NCBI GenBank assembly: GCA_964544655.1
Contig: CAZJCM010000012.1
Span: 1 to 64,000 of the forward strand
From: HyVt-443 sp964544655
GTDB lineage: Bacteria; Pseudomonadota; Gammaproteobacteria; Chromatiales; Chromatiaceae
DNA: 64,000 nucleotides
Reading direction: 5' to 3'
Positions 31,829-41,752 of this stretch are shown piece by piece. The translations under genes were made by a program, and so were the position numbers. The notes under the pieces were generated by a model. That model ran no database searches and was not told the origin of the DNA. It saw only the letters and a program-made list of their open reading frames with translations. Position 1 is the stretch's first letter, and each line of letters begins with the position of its first letter.

Positions 31829-33894
31829 CTCTCTCTCCTCCGCAGGAAATGGCCCGCTGCCGCGAGCAGTAGCAGGGCCAGGCCAGTCAGCAGTCGCAGC
31901 TGCGCGGCCGTGGCCGTCTGTGGAATATTGAAAATGTGCTCGTAGGACCAGCCCTTGGGCAGATTCGTTTTCAGTGCATGCTGTTGCAGCGGATCATCGG
32001 GTTGGCGCCCGGGTGTGATGTCCACGGCAACCAGACTGGTGTATCTGCTTACCAGATGGTGTCTCAGCGCGGTGGAGATGATTTCACTGCGCAGCCTGTC
32101 CCGGCTGTCATCGTCTTGGGCGTCGTGCAGTCGGGTCATCAACGCTGCGATTTGCCGCCGGCCCCATTCAGTGGCTATGGCTGTACCCGGCTGGCCGCCA
32201 TCGAGTGTTATCCGGGTTTTCCAGCGCCGTTCACCAATTCGGCCCTGCACCTGCAACCATGCCGGCATCGCCTTGCCGCGCAGGGCCAGCAACAGGGGTT
32301 CGCCGGCGTAGAGATCCGGAATGCGCCGGGGCAGGATATCTATCCTGGAGCCTGGCGGCAGCTCGATCCGGATATCCGTCAGGGCCGGTCTCTCCAGCTT
32401 TTCCAACAGCCTGGACATCTTCTCCAACACCTCACTGCTGTTGCCGATATAGGTGAAGGTGCCGCGGCCATGGCTGGCGGCCTTGCGCATGAAGTGGCTG
32501 TTTGGCGCCGAACCGATACCGATGGTGAAAAGCCGGCTGTCATCGAGATCATCGCGGATCAGTTGGAACAGCTCCTGCTCGTTGCCGACACTGCCATCGG
32601 TAAGAAAGACGATCTGCCTGATCTGTGCTGTTTCAGTCTGCCGTTGTAGAGCCATCCTCAAGGCTGGCAGCATTTCCGTACCGCCGTCGGCCTCCAGCCC
32701 GCGGACGAATCTCCGCGCCACGGCCAGGTTGTTGGCACTGGCGGTTCTGCTCCGATTGAACAGCCTGTGTGTCTCATGGTTGAAGCGGATAATGTTGAAG
32801 CGGTCCTGATCGCCGAGTCGGTTCAGGGCCAGCAGCAGCGCGTCTCGCGCCTGTTCGATCGACTCCCCATGCATGGAGCCCGAGGTGTCGATGACGAAAA
32901 TCAGCTCACGGCCGATCTGTTCTCTTCCGGCATCATTTTGCGGCGGTAGCAGCATCAACAAGCCATATGCCTGCTGATCCTGTTGTTGTGTGAACCAGGC
33001 CGCGCTTGGTGCCGCGGCGGGTTGCGGACGCCACACCAGTTCGAAATCACGGTCGGCGGGTGCCGGACCCTCAGCCAGTCGTACAAGATACTTTCCCGGG
33101 CCGTCCTGCTGCTGTTCGATGGTGTGATAGCTGCTCGTTATGCCGGATAACGGTATCCCTGCGTCCAGCTTGACGGTCAACCGGAGCGGATTGATCGGGC
33201 CATCGGCCGGGTGCTGGACTGGCGGCGTGATACGGCCGGCATCGGCAACCTGAGACGTTGCCCGCGCCCACCCGGTGGTGGAAAAAGCGTTGACCTGGTG
33301 TATGTTGCCCAAGGGTGTTCCAGGGATGTAACGGGGAGCGACCAGCATGGGGAAACGGAGGCGGAACAGGCCGTCGCTGTAGTCGATGGTCTGCTGATAC
33401 TCTATTTCGACCATGATGGATTCGCCCGGTGCGATATTCGCCAGTGAGCTGGTGAATATGTTGGGTCGTTCCTGTTCAGTCAGTGATGCACGCCTGCCGG
33501 CCTGCCTGGCCTCCGCATAGATTTTCTTCGCTTTTTGCCGCTCTTCCACCCGCCCTTCGATGATCCGTTCACCGATCTGCATATGCAGGCGGTCGACGGC
33601 CGCGTGTGCCGGCAAGGGGAATACATAGACGCCTTCCGCCCAGTGTCGTCCGGGATTGGTGAATGACTGGCGAACCCTGACCCGGGCCAGCATGCCGACC
33701 ACCTGAATGGTGACGTCCGTATCCACCGTTGGTGCAGGCTGGTAGCCTGGGTCTGGCCCATCGCGCAGCCACAGGCTGCCTCGGGTCACTTCCTGTGGCG
33801 CCCACATGACGGGTGACGAGGCAAATGCCGCGGAGATGAAGCAGAGGTGAAACAGCAGTATCAGCCCCATGCGCTGATGATGGATGGTCATCAT
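31822..33894 (-). CDS. Sortase target protein with VIT and vWA domains
   Basis: A 690-residue exported protein. The signal peptide is about residues 8-25. A VIT (vault/inter-alpha-trypsin) domain is about 40-175 and a von Willebrand A domain about 320-495 with MIDAS motif DTSGS. The C-terminal sorting signal has an LPXTG-like FNIPQTATAAQ, then a hydrophobic helix and a basic tail (RRRERC). This is the architecture of the marine proteobacterial sortase target family. The vWA MIDAS site implies metal-dependent ligand binding at the cell surface or periplasm. It is the first gene of a two-gene operon with the sortase, divergent from the regulators at 34113. Confidence 0.94.
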   Translation of the reverse strand: MMTIHHQRMGLILLFHLCFISAAFASSPVMWAPQEVTRGSLWLRDGPDPGYQPAPTVDTDVTIQVVGMLARVRVRQSFTNPGRHWAEGVYVFPLPAHAAVDRLHMQIGERIIEGRVEERQKAKKIYAEARQAGRRASLTEQERPNIFTSSLANIAPGESIMVEIEYQQTIDYSDGLFRLRFPMLVAPRYIPGTPLGNIHQVNAFSTTGWARATSQVADAGRITPPVQHPADGPINPLRLTVKLDAGIPLSGITSSYHTIEQQQDGPGKYLVRLAEGPAPADRDFELVWRPQPAAAPSAAWFTQQQDQQAYGLLMLLPPQNDAGREQIGRELIFVIDTSGSMHGESIEQARDALLLALNRLGDQDRFNIIRFNHETHRLFNRSRTASANNLAVARRFVRGLEADGGTEMLPALRMALQRQTETAQIRQIVFLTDGSVGNEQELFQLIRDDLDDSRLFTIGIGSAPNSHFMRKAASHGRGTFTYIGNSSEVLEKMSRLLEKLERPALTDIRIELPPGSRIDILPRRIPDLYAGEPLLLALRGKAMPAWLQVQGRIGERRWKTRITLDGGQPGTAIATEWGRRQIAALMTRLHDAQDDDSRDRLRSEIISTALRHHLVSRYTSLVAVDITPGRQPDDPLQQHALKTNLPKGWSYEHIFNIPQTATAAQLRLLTGLALLLLAAAGHFLRRRERC

Positions 33895-34112
33895 GGCTCT
33901 CCTGTATGATCTTTACTTCGGTCGCTGGAAGATGAGTGGTCCAGCACCGCCATCCTTGGCGGAAAGGTCTCCTGGCCGTGCCGGTTTACGGGGTCTATTC
34001 AAGCAGGGGGGGGTGTCCCAATCTTTGCGATCCTGTGGAAGAATCGTGGAGAAATCATGGAGGCCGGATCTGTGTGCTCTACAATCGATTCGATCTCGGG
34101 TAGATTGGGCCT

Positions 34113-34805
34113 ATGTGTAGAACCATCGCCATCGTAGAAGACGACCCGCAACAGCGCGCTCACTATGCCGATGCTTTGCGCCGGCAGGGATACAGTGTTG
34201 CAGAATATGCGAGCCGGGAGCAGGCCCAGCAGGCATTTGCACGGTCGTTGCCCGATTTGGCGATCCTCGACATCATGCTGGGACAGGAGATCGGTGGCGG
34301 CTTCGAAGTGTGCCGCTATCTGCAGCAGCGCGATCAGTATCTACCAGTGATATTTCTCACCAGCCGGGGCAATGAAGTGGATAAGATCTATGGCCTGCAG
34401 CTGGGGGCCTGGGATTACCAGACCAAACCGGTTTCACTCGATTTTCTGATAGCGCGCATAGACTCCCTGTTCCGGATCGATGATCGCCGGCGGTCATCAG
34501 GTGCGGATCTGGAGACCAGGCGGCTGGGCAGACTGGCACTGAATGCCGCTGCCATGCAGGTGTCGTGGGATGGCGAGCCCGTTCCATTGACTCCTACCGA
34601 GTTCGATCTGCTGAGTGTCTTGCTCAGCCGGCCGGATGGCGCCAGTTACGACGACCTGGCCAACGCAACCAAACAGGGGGTGGTGGAAAACAACACCATC
34701 AACACCCACATCGTGCATCTGCGTAAAAAGTTCAAGCGGGTCGATGCCGCATTCGATTGCATTCAGACGAGGTACGGCTACGGTTACCGCTGGGTGTGTG
34801 GATGA
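34113..34805 (+). CDS. Response regulator of the proteobacterial dedicated sortase system
   Basis: A 230-residue OmpR/PhoB-type regulator. The receiver domain is about 1-122, with acidic pocket VEDD, phospho-acceptor Asp in LAILDIMLG (about 54) and a Thr/Lys switch ending QTKPVSL. The winged-helix DNA-binding domain is about 135-228 (LTPTEFDLLSVLLSRP and TRYGYGYRW). It is divergent from the sortase target gene, which it probably controls. Its stop overlaps the kinase start (ATGA). Confidence 0.93.
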   Translation: MCRTIAIVEDDPQQRAHYADALRRQGYSVAEYASREQAQQAFARSLPDLAILDIMLGQEIGGGFEVCRYLQQRDQYLPVIFLTSRGNEVDKIYGLQLGAWDYQTKPVSLDFLIARIDSLFRIDDRRRSSGADLETRRLGRLALNAAAMQVSWDGEPVPLTPTEFDLLSVLLSRPDGASYDDLANATKQGVVENNTINTHIVHLRKKFKRVDAAFDCIQTRYGYGYRWVCG

Positions 34806-36856
34806 AGCGGCGTGGATTGGGGCTGGGCGCGCGTCTGCTGCTGTTCAGCTCGGTGTTGCTGGCCCTTCCCTGGTTGGGCTATCGCTATATCGGGGAGATG
34901 AAGGAGTTTCTCATCAAAGGACAGGAGGAGGCGCAGTTACTGGCGGTCAGGGCGGTGGCGACCGTCTTGCATGACCGCTCGGACCTGTTCGGGCTGACCA
35001 GTGAAGCGGCGGATATCCCACAGGAGCAGAATTCCCTATACGTCTACCCACTCGAGGGCGTCATGCAAATGGATGGCTATGCCGATGACTGGGCCTCGTT
35101 GCTGGAGCGTAAGCGCATCTTTACTGCTGAGGGCACGGCTGCCGCTACCGATGAGGTCCCGCACATGGTGCCTTCCTTTGCCCTGGTACTGGGCGGACGG
35201 CCTGACTATGTCCATGGCTTTCTGCAAGTAGAGGATGAAGTACGTGTGTACCGCCATCCGCGCTACCGGCGGCTCGATAACAGCGATCAGGTGCGGCTTG
35301 CCCTGATCGATCCGCAGGGCCGGCTGCGGCGCTTCGTGCTGGTCACCGAGGCGCAGGGCAATATCAGTGGCTATGAGGTGCAGGCGGATTGGGGGGATCC
35401 GCTCACTGCGCAGCCATTGTATGAGTTGAACGGCTTCTGGCGGGAGCGCCCCGGTGGCTATGATCTCGAATTCCGTTTTCCAGCCGAGTGGCTGGGCAAA
35501 ACGCAGCGTTTGTCGCTGGCCGTGGTCGATGTGGATGATCCACTCGGCCGTTCCATCGAAGCGGTGGTCACGACGACGCCCGGCCAATGGTCCGGGGCCA
35601 TGAATCGTCTGATCGTACGCTCCCCTGAGTTGATGCGCATACTGCGGGGGCTGAGCCGTTCCGATGCCAGTATCTGTGTGGTGGACGGTTACCGCAGGGT
35701 GCGTGCGGTGATGGGTGGAGAGAGCATCGGCAAGAGGCTGTGTGCGGGTACGGACAGAGTCAGTCAGGACCTGGTCCAGGACGCCCTCGCAGGGCGGCCA
35801 AAAGTGTTGCGTCGAAATGGGGTGTCAGATCAGGAGGCACTGATCGTGGCAGCGCACCCGGTTTACTCCGGCGACCAGGTGATCGGTGCCGTGTTGCTGG
35901 AAAAGAACAGCGCCCATATCCTCGGGCTGCAGCGTGCCACCCTGGTCCAGACGGCTGGGGCGACGCTGCTGGTGTTGCTGCTGGTGGTCGCCGGTTTACT
36001 GCTGTTCGCTGCCTGGCTGGCGTTTCGTATCCGGCATCTCAAGCGCGAGGTGGCGGCGGCGATCGATGCCGACGGCCGTGTCCTCAAGGGGCGGCTGGAA
36101 AGCGACCGCCTGGCGCCGGATGATCTGGGTGATCTTTCCAGGGGAATATCCGATTTGTTGGGGCGCCTGCAGCGATATACGGGATTTCTGGAATCCGTAC
36201 CGCGCACCCTGCGCCACGAGATCCTGAATCCGCTCAACACCATCGGCATGTCACTGCAAAAGCTGGAGGAGGTGAAGGAGGCGGACGACGGCGTATCGAT
36301 CAAATCTGCACAGCAGGCGATGCGCCAGCTGGAGCGCATCGTCAACAGCCTCACCGAGGCAGCGCATATCGATGATGCGCTGGATGATGAGGTCTTCGAA
36401 AGCTTCGACTTGGCGGCGTTGCTCGATGAGTATGTGGGCAATCGTTCACGACTGCGCGCTGACAGACGCCTGATTTACCATGGACCCGCCAATGGAATAT
36501 GGATACGGGGCAGTGACCTGCGCATTGCCCAGCTGCTGGATAAAATCGTCGACAATGCGCTGGACTTCTCATGTGAAAACAGTGAGATAGAGTTCACGCT
36601 GGAGGAGAGGCAAGGATGGGCAGAACTGCGGTTGTCGAATGAAGGCCCGGTGATTCCAGAGCGAATCCTGCAAGCGTTGTTCGTGGGTATGGCATCATAC
36701 CGCCCCCAGACCGATCGCGGCCCCCATCTGGGTATCGGGCTGTTCATCGCCAAGCGGATTGCCTCCTGTCATGGCGGTGAACTGAAGGTGGTCAACCGTC
36801 AGGACATTGCCGGGGTAGAGGTCATTCTCAGGCTACCCACGTCGATACAGCCCTGA
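34802..36856 (+). CDS. Sensor kinase of the proteobacterial dedicated sortase system
   Basis: A 684-residue histidine kinase. TM1 is about residues 12-28, followed by a large periplasmic sensor region (about 30-385), TM2 (about 388-410) and a HAMP-like linker. HisKA has a variant H box (LRHEILNPLNTIGMSL). The HATPase has N box DKIVDNALDFS and G box GPHLGIGLFIAKRIASCHGG. The extended periplasmic domain is what the dedicated sortase system kinases have. The ATG overlaps the regulator stop, so the two are translationally coupled. Confidence 0.93.
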   Translation: MKRRGLGLGARLLLFSSVLLALPWLGYRYIGEMKEFLIKGQEEAQLLAVRAVATVLHDRSDLFGLTSEAADIPQEQNSLYVYPLEGVMQMDGYADDWASLLERKRIFTAEGTAAATDEVPHMVPSFALVLGGRPDYVHGFLQVEDEVRVYRHPRYRRLDNSDQVRLALIDPQGRLRRFVLVTEAQGNISGYEVQADWGDPLTAQPLYELNGFWRERPGGYDLEFRFPAEWLGKTQRLSLAVVDVDDPLGRSIEAVVTTTPGQWSGAMNRLIVRSPELMRILRGLSRSDASICVVDGYRRVRAVMGGESIGKRLCAGTDRVSQDLVQDALAGRPKVLRRNGVSDQEALIVAAHPVYSGDQVIGAVLLEKNSAHILGLQRATLVQTAGATLLVLLLVVAGLLLFAAWLAFRIRHLKREVAAAIDADGRVLKGRLESDRLAPDDLGDLSRGISDLLGRLQRYTGFLESVPRTLRHEILNPLNTIGMSLQKLEEVKEADDGVSIKSAQQAMRQLERIVNSLTEAAHIDDALDDEVFESFDLAALLDEYVGNRSRLRADRRLIYHGPANGIWIRGSDLRIAQLLDKIVDNALDFSCENSEIEFTLEERQGWAELRLSNEGPVIPERILQALFVGMASYRPQTDRGPHLGIGLFIAKRIASCHGGELKVVNRQDIAGVEVILRLPTSIQP

Positions 36857-36916
36857 TTTTCCACCTCGAGTTTTCATTTCGCGGTCAAAATCAATATCAT
36901 GCAGGCAGCACGCCCG

Positions 36917-36934
36917 CTGAGCCCACGGGCTCAG
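36917..36934 (+). terminator. Hairpin after the sortase kinase gene
   Basis: CTGAGCCC and GGGCTCAG pair perfectly with a 2-base loop, about 60 bases past the stop. No T-run follows. The remaining bases up to 37165 show no gene. Confidence 0.4.
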
Positions 36935-37165
36935 GTATGAGGTGCCCCTATCCTGCGTTTCAGTCGTGAAAGGGATGGTCGATAACTGGACTATGATGTG
37001 TGTTTTATGCCTTCAGGCATGTTTTCTAGAGGCAGGCTCCTTCCCACCAGCCGTCCCCAATGACGGCCGGCGGGATGGCGGGCGTCTGTGTCGGAACGAA
37101 CGGCGTCATAATCTGCCTGGTTCGGGCCTGACCAACGGTTCGCCAAAGCCATAAGGAATGGGAAG

Positions 37166-38185
37166 ATGAAGGGAAAATCAATCCGATTCATGATCTGTTT
37201 TTTGATGATCTTTCTGTCGCTGTCGGTAACGGCGGCTGATCAGGGTATGCGGCTGTTCCGCATCGGTACCGGTGGCGCCGGCGGTACCTACTATCCCATC
37301 GGCGGATTGATCGCCTTGGCCATCAGTAATCCACCAGGCTCCCGGGCCTGCGATGAAGGGGGAAGCTGCGGCGTTCCCGGGCTGATAGCCATTGCCCAGT
37401 CGGCCAATGGTTCGGTCGCCAATGTCATGGATATACAAAAAGGTATTCTGGAATCCGGTTTTTCCCAATCGGATGTGGCGCGTTGGGCCTATACCGGAAC
37501 AGGTACCTTTGCCGGCAAGCCCCCGATACGCAAGCTCCGTGCGATCGCCAGCCTGTATCCGGAAAGCGTGCATCTGGTTGCCCGTAAAGGTTCGGGTATC
37601 CGGTCTGTGCGCGATCTCAAAGGAAAGCGCGTTGCGCTGGATGAGCCCGGATCCGGTACGCTGATCGACGCCGAAATCCTGCTACGGGCATATGGGTTGA
37701 AAAAGGAGCAGCTCAATGTGGAGTACTCCAAGTTCCAACAGGCAGCGGAGAGACTGCGAGAGGGTAAGCTGGACGCCTTCTTCGTCGTCGTTGGCTATCC
37801 TGCCACCATCATCAGCCAGCTTGCGGAAGAGATGGGCGTGGAACTGATCTCGATAGATGGCCCTGAATCTGAGCGGATCATCCGTGACAACCCCTTCTTT
37901 TCTCGGGGGGAGATCCCGCCAAATACCTATAAGGGGATAGGAGTTCCGGTTGCCACGATCAATGTGCAGGCCCAGTGGCTTACCTCCTCCGACCTCGATG
38001 AAGCGTTGATATACCAGATCACGCGGACGTTATGGAATGAAAACTCGCGTCGCCTGCTGGATAAAGGACACAGCAAGGGCAAGATGATCCGACTGAAAAA
38101 TGCACTCAGCGGTTTGGCCGTTCCTCTTCACCCGGGTGCCGCTCGTTTTTACCGGGAGCAAGGCATCTCCATCAACGAAGAGTGA
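37166..38185 (+). CDS. TAXI-family periplasmic binding protein
   Basis: A 339-residue exported protein. The signal peptide is about residues 1-23. It is a TRAP-transporter-associated extracytoplasmic immunogenic (TAXI) binding protein, with RIGTGGAGGTYYPIGG at the ligand-site start and VRDLKGKRVALDEPGSGT in the second lobe. Members bind glutamate and similar acids. No TRAP permease gene is adjacent. Instead the stop overlaps the start of a GGDEF-EAL protein (GTGA), which suggests it works as a periplasmic sensor for c-di-GMP signalling. Confidence 0.92.
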   Translation: MKGKSIRFMICFLMIFLSLSVTAADQGMRLFRIGTGGAGGTYYPIGGLIALAISNPPGSRACDEGGSCGVPGLIAIAQSANGSVANVMDIQKGILESGFSQSDVARWAYTGTGTFAGKPPIRKLRAIASLYPESVHLVARKGSGIRSVRDLKGKRVALDEPGSGTLIDAEILLRAYGLKKEQLNVEYSKFQQAAERLREGKLDAFFVVVGYPATIISQLAEEMGVELISIDGPESERIIRDNPFFSRGEIPPNTYKGIGVPVATINVQAQWLTSSDLDEALIYQITRTLWNENSRRLLDKGHSKGKMIRLKNALSGLAVPLHPGAARFYREQGISINEE

Positions 38186-40161
38186 GAGTGGTCGTATCTT
38201 CTGCCATGCGTGTCGGTCGTCCCCATTTTTCCTCCACATCGGTGACCACTCTGGCACTGATTCTCATCATCCTGTTCACCACCGGGGCCATTATCTATTA
38301 TGCCCGGGCCACACTGGGAGAGATCGAGGACGCCTTGCCGATCGAGTTGGCTCAACAGGAGGACGATGTGATCTCCCTGGTGACGGAGGTGAATGACCTG
38401 CGGCACGCCGTCAGGCTGAGCCGGGTGGCATTTCATGAAAATAGCCTGGATGAGGTCCATCGGCGCTTGGGGCAGGTCGATGAACATCTGCAGCGGATCA
38501 GGAACAAATACAATTTTCGTGACCTGATAGGTGTCTCTGCTATCCATGCGCTGCTCAACCCGATGTTGTATGACGTCCGTAATTGGCTGACCGATGGTGT
38601 CTACAACATGGCGGCAAACTCTGATTCGACCCTGCGTATTGCAGAGTTGCGAATCGATGATGCATTGAAGGAGGCACGTAGTCTGTCGGCAGATGCATCG
38701 AAGGCAGCACTGGAGATCCTGTCGGATCAGGCCAGCCGCATGCGGCGGTTTCGTACTGTCACCACGGCCACGCTTGGTACCCTTATCCTGATGTCGACGG
38801 CGCTCATCTTTTTCGTGCTACACCAGCAGCGGACCATGTTGGCACTCAGAGATAGCGAGGAACAGATCAGGTTTCGCGCCAATCATGATTTGTTGACTGG
38901 GTTACCCAATCGGGCCAGTTTCATCGAGCACCTGGATGAATCGGTGGAGATCAGTCGTCGGCGAAAGACTCAGATTGCACTCTTGTTCATCGATCTGGAT
39001 CGCTTCAAGACGATCAATGACACCCTTGGTCATGATGTCGGGGACCAGTTGATCCGCGAGGTCGGGATGCGGATTCGGCAGAGTGTTCGTGCAACCGATA
39101 TCGTGGCGCGCCTGGGAGGGGATGAGTTTACCGTGTTGCTGCAGGATGTGGACGATGTGCTCCAGGTTTCGCTCATTGCCCGGGGCATCATCGAGCAGAT
39201 CTCCTGGCCGTTTCAGCTGGGAGGGCATGAAGTGTTCACCGGTGCGAGTATCGGTGTCACCATTTGCCCGGGTGACAGCGACGATACCAGTACGCTGCTG
39301 AAGAATGCCGATATGGCCATGTACAGGGCCAAGGAAAAAGGCCGAAACACATTCCGTTTTTTCACCGCCAAGATGACAGAGCGGGCAGAGCAGTTTCTCA
39401 ATATCGATAAAGAGCTTCGGCGTGCCATGGAGCAAGATGAACTGTTCCTTGAGTTCCAGCCCATCTATCGCCTCGATGATCAGCGGCTGGTGGGTGTAGA
39501 GGCACTGGTGCGTTGGAATCACCCTGAGAGGGGGCGGGTGGGACCGGATGTCTTTATTCCAGTGGCCGAAGAGACCGGTTTGATCATGGATATCGGTTAC
39601 TGGGTGTTGCGTGAGTCCTGCCTGGAAGTGATTAAATGGGCCGGGGACTCTCCGCTTTATCTGTCGGTCAACGTATCCATGCGCCAGTTCATGGGCAATT
39701 TCGGTCCTTCCCAGGTAAGCAAGGTATTGCAGGAGAGCGGTTTTCCCGCCGACCGTTTAGTGCTGGAAATCACTGAATCCCTGTTAATGGAAAACAACAA
39801 GCAGGTGCATAACTCGATCGCCGCTCTGCATGAGATGGGAGTGAAGATTGCGGTGGATGACTTTGGTACCGGATACTCTGCCCTGAAATATCTGAGAGAC
39901 TTTCCCGTGGATACGTTGAAGATCGATCGTTCATTCATTCAGGATATCGATACCAATGAGGGAGACGTGAGCCTGGTCGAGACGATCATCGCCATGGCCC
40001 GTGGGATGGGGCTGAAAGTGGTTGCCGAAGGGGTCGAGTTGAAACAGCAGGAGGCGATACTGCACCAGCTCGGCTGTGATATGGTGCAGGGCTTTCTGTA
40101 CAGCAAGCCGGTTTCGTCCTCGGTCTTTTCTTCTCAGTTGAAAAAACAGCTGGCATCCTGA
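38182..40161 (+). CDS. Membrane GGDEF-EAL c-di-GMP enzyme
   Basis: A 659-residue protein. TM1 is about residues 19-38, a helical periplasmic domain is about 39-185, and TM2 is about 192-213. The GGDEF domain has RLGGDEF and an inhibitory-site RATD spaced five residues before it. The EAL domain has EALVRWNHPERG, SVNVSMRQF, EITES and DDFGTGYSALKY, so both diguanylate cyclase and phosphodiesterase motifs look intact. The GTG start overlaps the TAXI gene stop; an ATG at 38206 is an alternative. The coupled binding protein probably feeds its periplasmic domain. Confidence 0.93.
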   Translation: MRVVVSSAMRVGRPHFSSTSVTTLALILIILFTTGAIIYYARATLGEIEDALPIELAQQEDDVISLVTEVNDLRHAVRLSRVAFHENSLDEVHRRLGQVDEHLQRIRNKYNFRDLIGVSAIHALLNPMLYDVRNWLTDGVYNMAANSDSTLRIAELRIDDALKEARSLSADASKAALEILSDQASRMRRFRTVTTATLGTLILMSTALIFFVLHQQRTMLALRDSEEQIRFRANHDLLTGLPNRASFIEHLDESVEISRRRKTQIALLFIDLDRFKTINDTLGHDVGDQLIREVGMRIRQSVRATDIVARLGGDEFTVLLQDVDDVLQVSLIARGIIEQISWPFQLGGHEVFTGASIGVTICPGDSDDTSTLLKNADMAMYRAKEKGRNTFRFFTAKMTERAEQFLNIDKELRRAMEQDELFLEFQPIYRLDDQRLVGVEALVRWNHPERGRVGPDVFIPVAEETGLIMDIGYWVLRESCLEVIKWAGDSPLYLSVNVSMRQFMGNFGPSQVSKVLQESGFPADRLVLEITESLLMENNKQVHNSIAALHEMGVKIAVDDFGTGYSALKYLRDFPVDTLKIDRSFIQDIDTNEGDVSLVETIIAMARGMGLKVVAEGVELKQQEAILHQLGCDMVQGFLYSKPVSSSVFSSQLKKQLAS

Positions 40162-40264
40162 GCCCCGCCGAGGCCGGTTGCCGTGCCACCATGGTGTATG
40201 GCCTTGGTGCGGGGCTATAGCTGTTCTATGGTGGAATTGCGTTTGCGCCGGATGAGGAAGTGAT

Positions 40265-41308
40265 ATGCGGGTATTGGGTATAGAGACCTCCTGTGATGAA
40301 ACGGGCGTGGCGCTCTATGGCAGTGAAGAAGGGTTGCTGGGAAATCTGGTCTATAGCCAGATTTCACTGCATGCCGAATATGGCGGGGTGGTACCGGAAT
40401 TGGCATCGCGGGATCATGTGCGTAAGGTCCTGCCGCTGCTCGATGACCTGTTAAGACAGGTAGGTATGGCACGGAACCAGATCGATGGGGTGGCCTATAC
40501 GGCCGGCCCGGGTCTGGTCGGGGCACTGCTGGTTGGGGCTGCCATAGGCCGCAGCCTGGCCTGGGGGCTGGGTGTGCCGGCGCTGGCAGTGCATCATATG
40601 GAAGGGCATCTGCTGGCCCCGCTGCTGGAAGCAGAGGCACCGGAATTCCCTTTCGTTGCGCTGCTGGTATCCGGTGGACACACCCAGTTGGTCCAGGTGC
40701 AGGGAGTGGGACGATACCGGTTGCTGGGCGAGTCGTTGGATGATGCGGCAGGAGAGGCATTCGATAAGACTGCCAAGCTCCTGGGGCTGCCCTATCCTGG
40801 CGGGCCGGAGCTGGCCCGGCTGGCCACGGAAGGAGACCCCGGCAGATTCAGCTTTCCCCGCCCCATGACCGATCGGCCTGGGCTCGATTTTAGTTTTAGT
40901 GGTCTGAAGACCTTTGCGCTCAATACGCTGCAGCGGGAACTACCCCATGCGCAAGTGATGGGTGGCACTGCGGTACGGCAACTGCAGGCCGATATTGCCC
41001 GGGCTTTCGAGGATGCCGTGGTGGCTACGCTGCTGATCAAGTGCCGTCGTGCCATCCGGGAGACGGGTATTCCAGCTTTGGTACTGGCTGGCGGCGTGAG
41101 CGCCAACCGCCAGCTGCGTCAGCAGATCAGCAAGATGATGGAAGCCGAGGGGGGACGTGCATTTTTCCCCCGCCCTGCGTTTTGTACCGATAATGGCGCC
41201 ATGATCGCCTACGCCGGCTGGCAGCGGCTGTCTGCCGGTCAGCAACAGGCGCTTGAGTTTTCCGTACAACCCCGTTGGCCGCTGGATGCATTACCGGCTT
41301 GTGATTGA
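40265..41308 (+). CDS. tsaD: tRNA N6-adenosine threonylcarbamoyltransferase
   Basis: A 347-residue TsaD (Gcp/Kae1) protein that transfers threonylcarbamoyl to A37 of ANN-decoding tRNAs. Key segments are IETSCDETGVA at the start, the metal-binding HHMEGH (about 110), LVSGGHTQL, LGLPYPGGPEL and DNGAMIAYAG near the end. Length fits the family. It stands alone; the usual rpsU-dnaG neighbours are not in the window. Confidence 0.97.
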   Translation: MRVLGIETSCDETGVALYGSEEGLLGNLVYSQISLHAEYGGVVPELASRDHVRKVLPLLDDLLRQVGMARNQIDGVAYTAGPGLVGALLVGAAIGRSLAWGLGVPALAVHHMEGHLLAPLLEAEAPEFPFVALLVSGGHTQLVQVQGVGRYRLLGESLDDAAGEAFDKTAKLLGLPYPGGPELARLATEGDPGRFSFPRPMTDRPGLDFSFSGLKTFALNTLQRELPHAQVMGGTAVRQLQADIARAFEDAVVATLLIKCRRAIRETGIPALVLAGGVSANRQLRQQISKMMEAEGGRAFFPRPAFCTDNGAMIAYAGWQRLSAGQQQALEFSVQPRWPLDALPACD

Positions 41309-41752
41309 ACCGGACCTGATAATGACAACGGCGGTGGCTGATCCATTCACAGCCGGAAATGACTGAAGTTCCTTCCTCTCCCGTTTGGATGGTTCCTTGA
41401 AAATTCTTTTGCGAAGCTGCTGAGTCATCCAATCCATGTCGTTTCCCCGATCGTGTGATGTGTAACACCGCCGGGCCTACAGGGATGCATTTGTAGCGCT
41501 TTCTGGAAGAAATTCCCGGTATCAGGGACGCTCTCGAATAGCGCTGAGTGGATACGCTTAAAACTTACTGTAGTTAAGTTTTCTTTATGCCTGTCGAAAC
41601 AGGTTGTTATAGGGATGCTGTCTATCCCGAAACATAAATTTCCAGCTTGCCAGCCTGTCGGGCTATGGGGTTCGTTACGGACAGGGTGGAGCCTAGAGGG
41701 GCTGGGGCCTGAAATCGAAATTGAGCTGAGAAACGAGCGTGGTCTATTTAAT
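41309..41752. other. Intergenic region between tsaD and a chemoreceptor
   Basis: About 440 bases. An in-frame ATG at 41615 would extend the chemoreceptor by 46 residues, but that stretch has no chemoreceptor features. Nothing else is recognised. Confidence 0.4.

Noticed and set aside
31112..31945. A 277-codon rightward open frame
   Set aside because: It is a shadow over the sortase gene; the sortase catalytic residues are on the other strand.
41615..41752. N-terminal 46-residue extension of the CZB chemoreceptor
   Set aside because: The segment has no chemoreceptor features and the ATG at 41753 sits directly before the first membrane helix; kept only as an alternative start.
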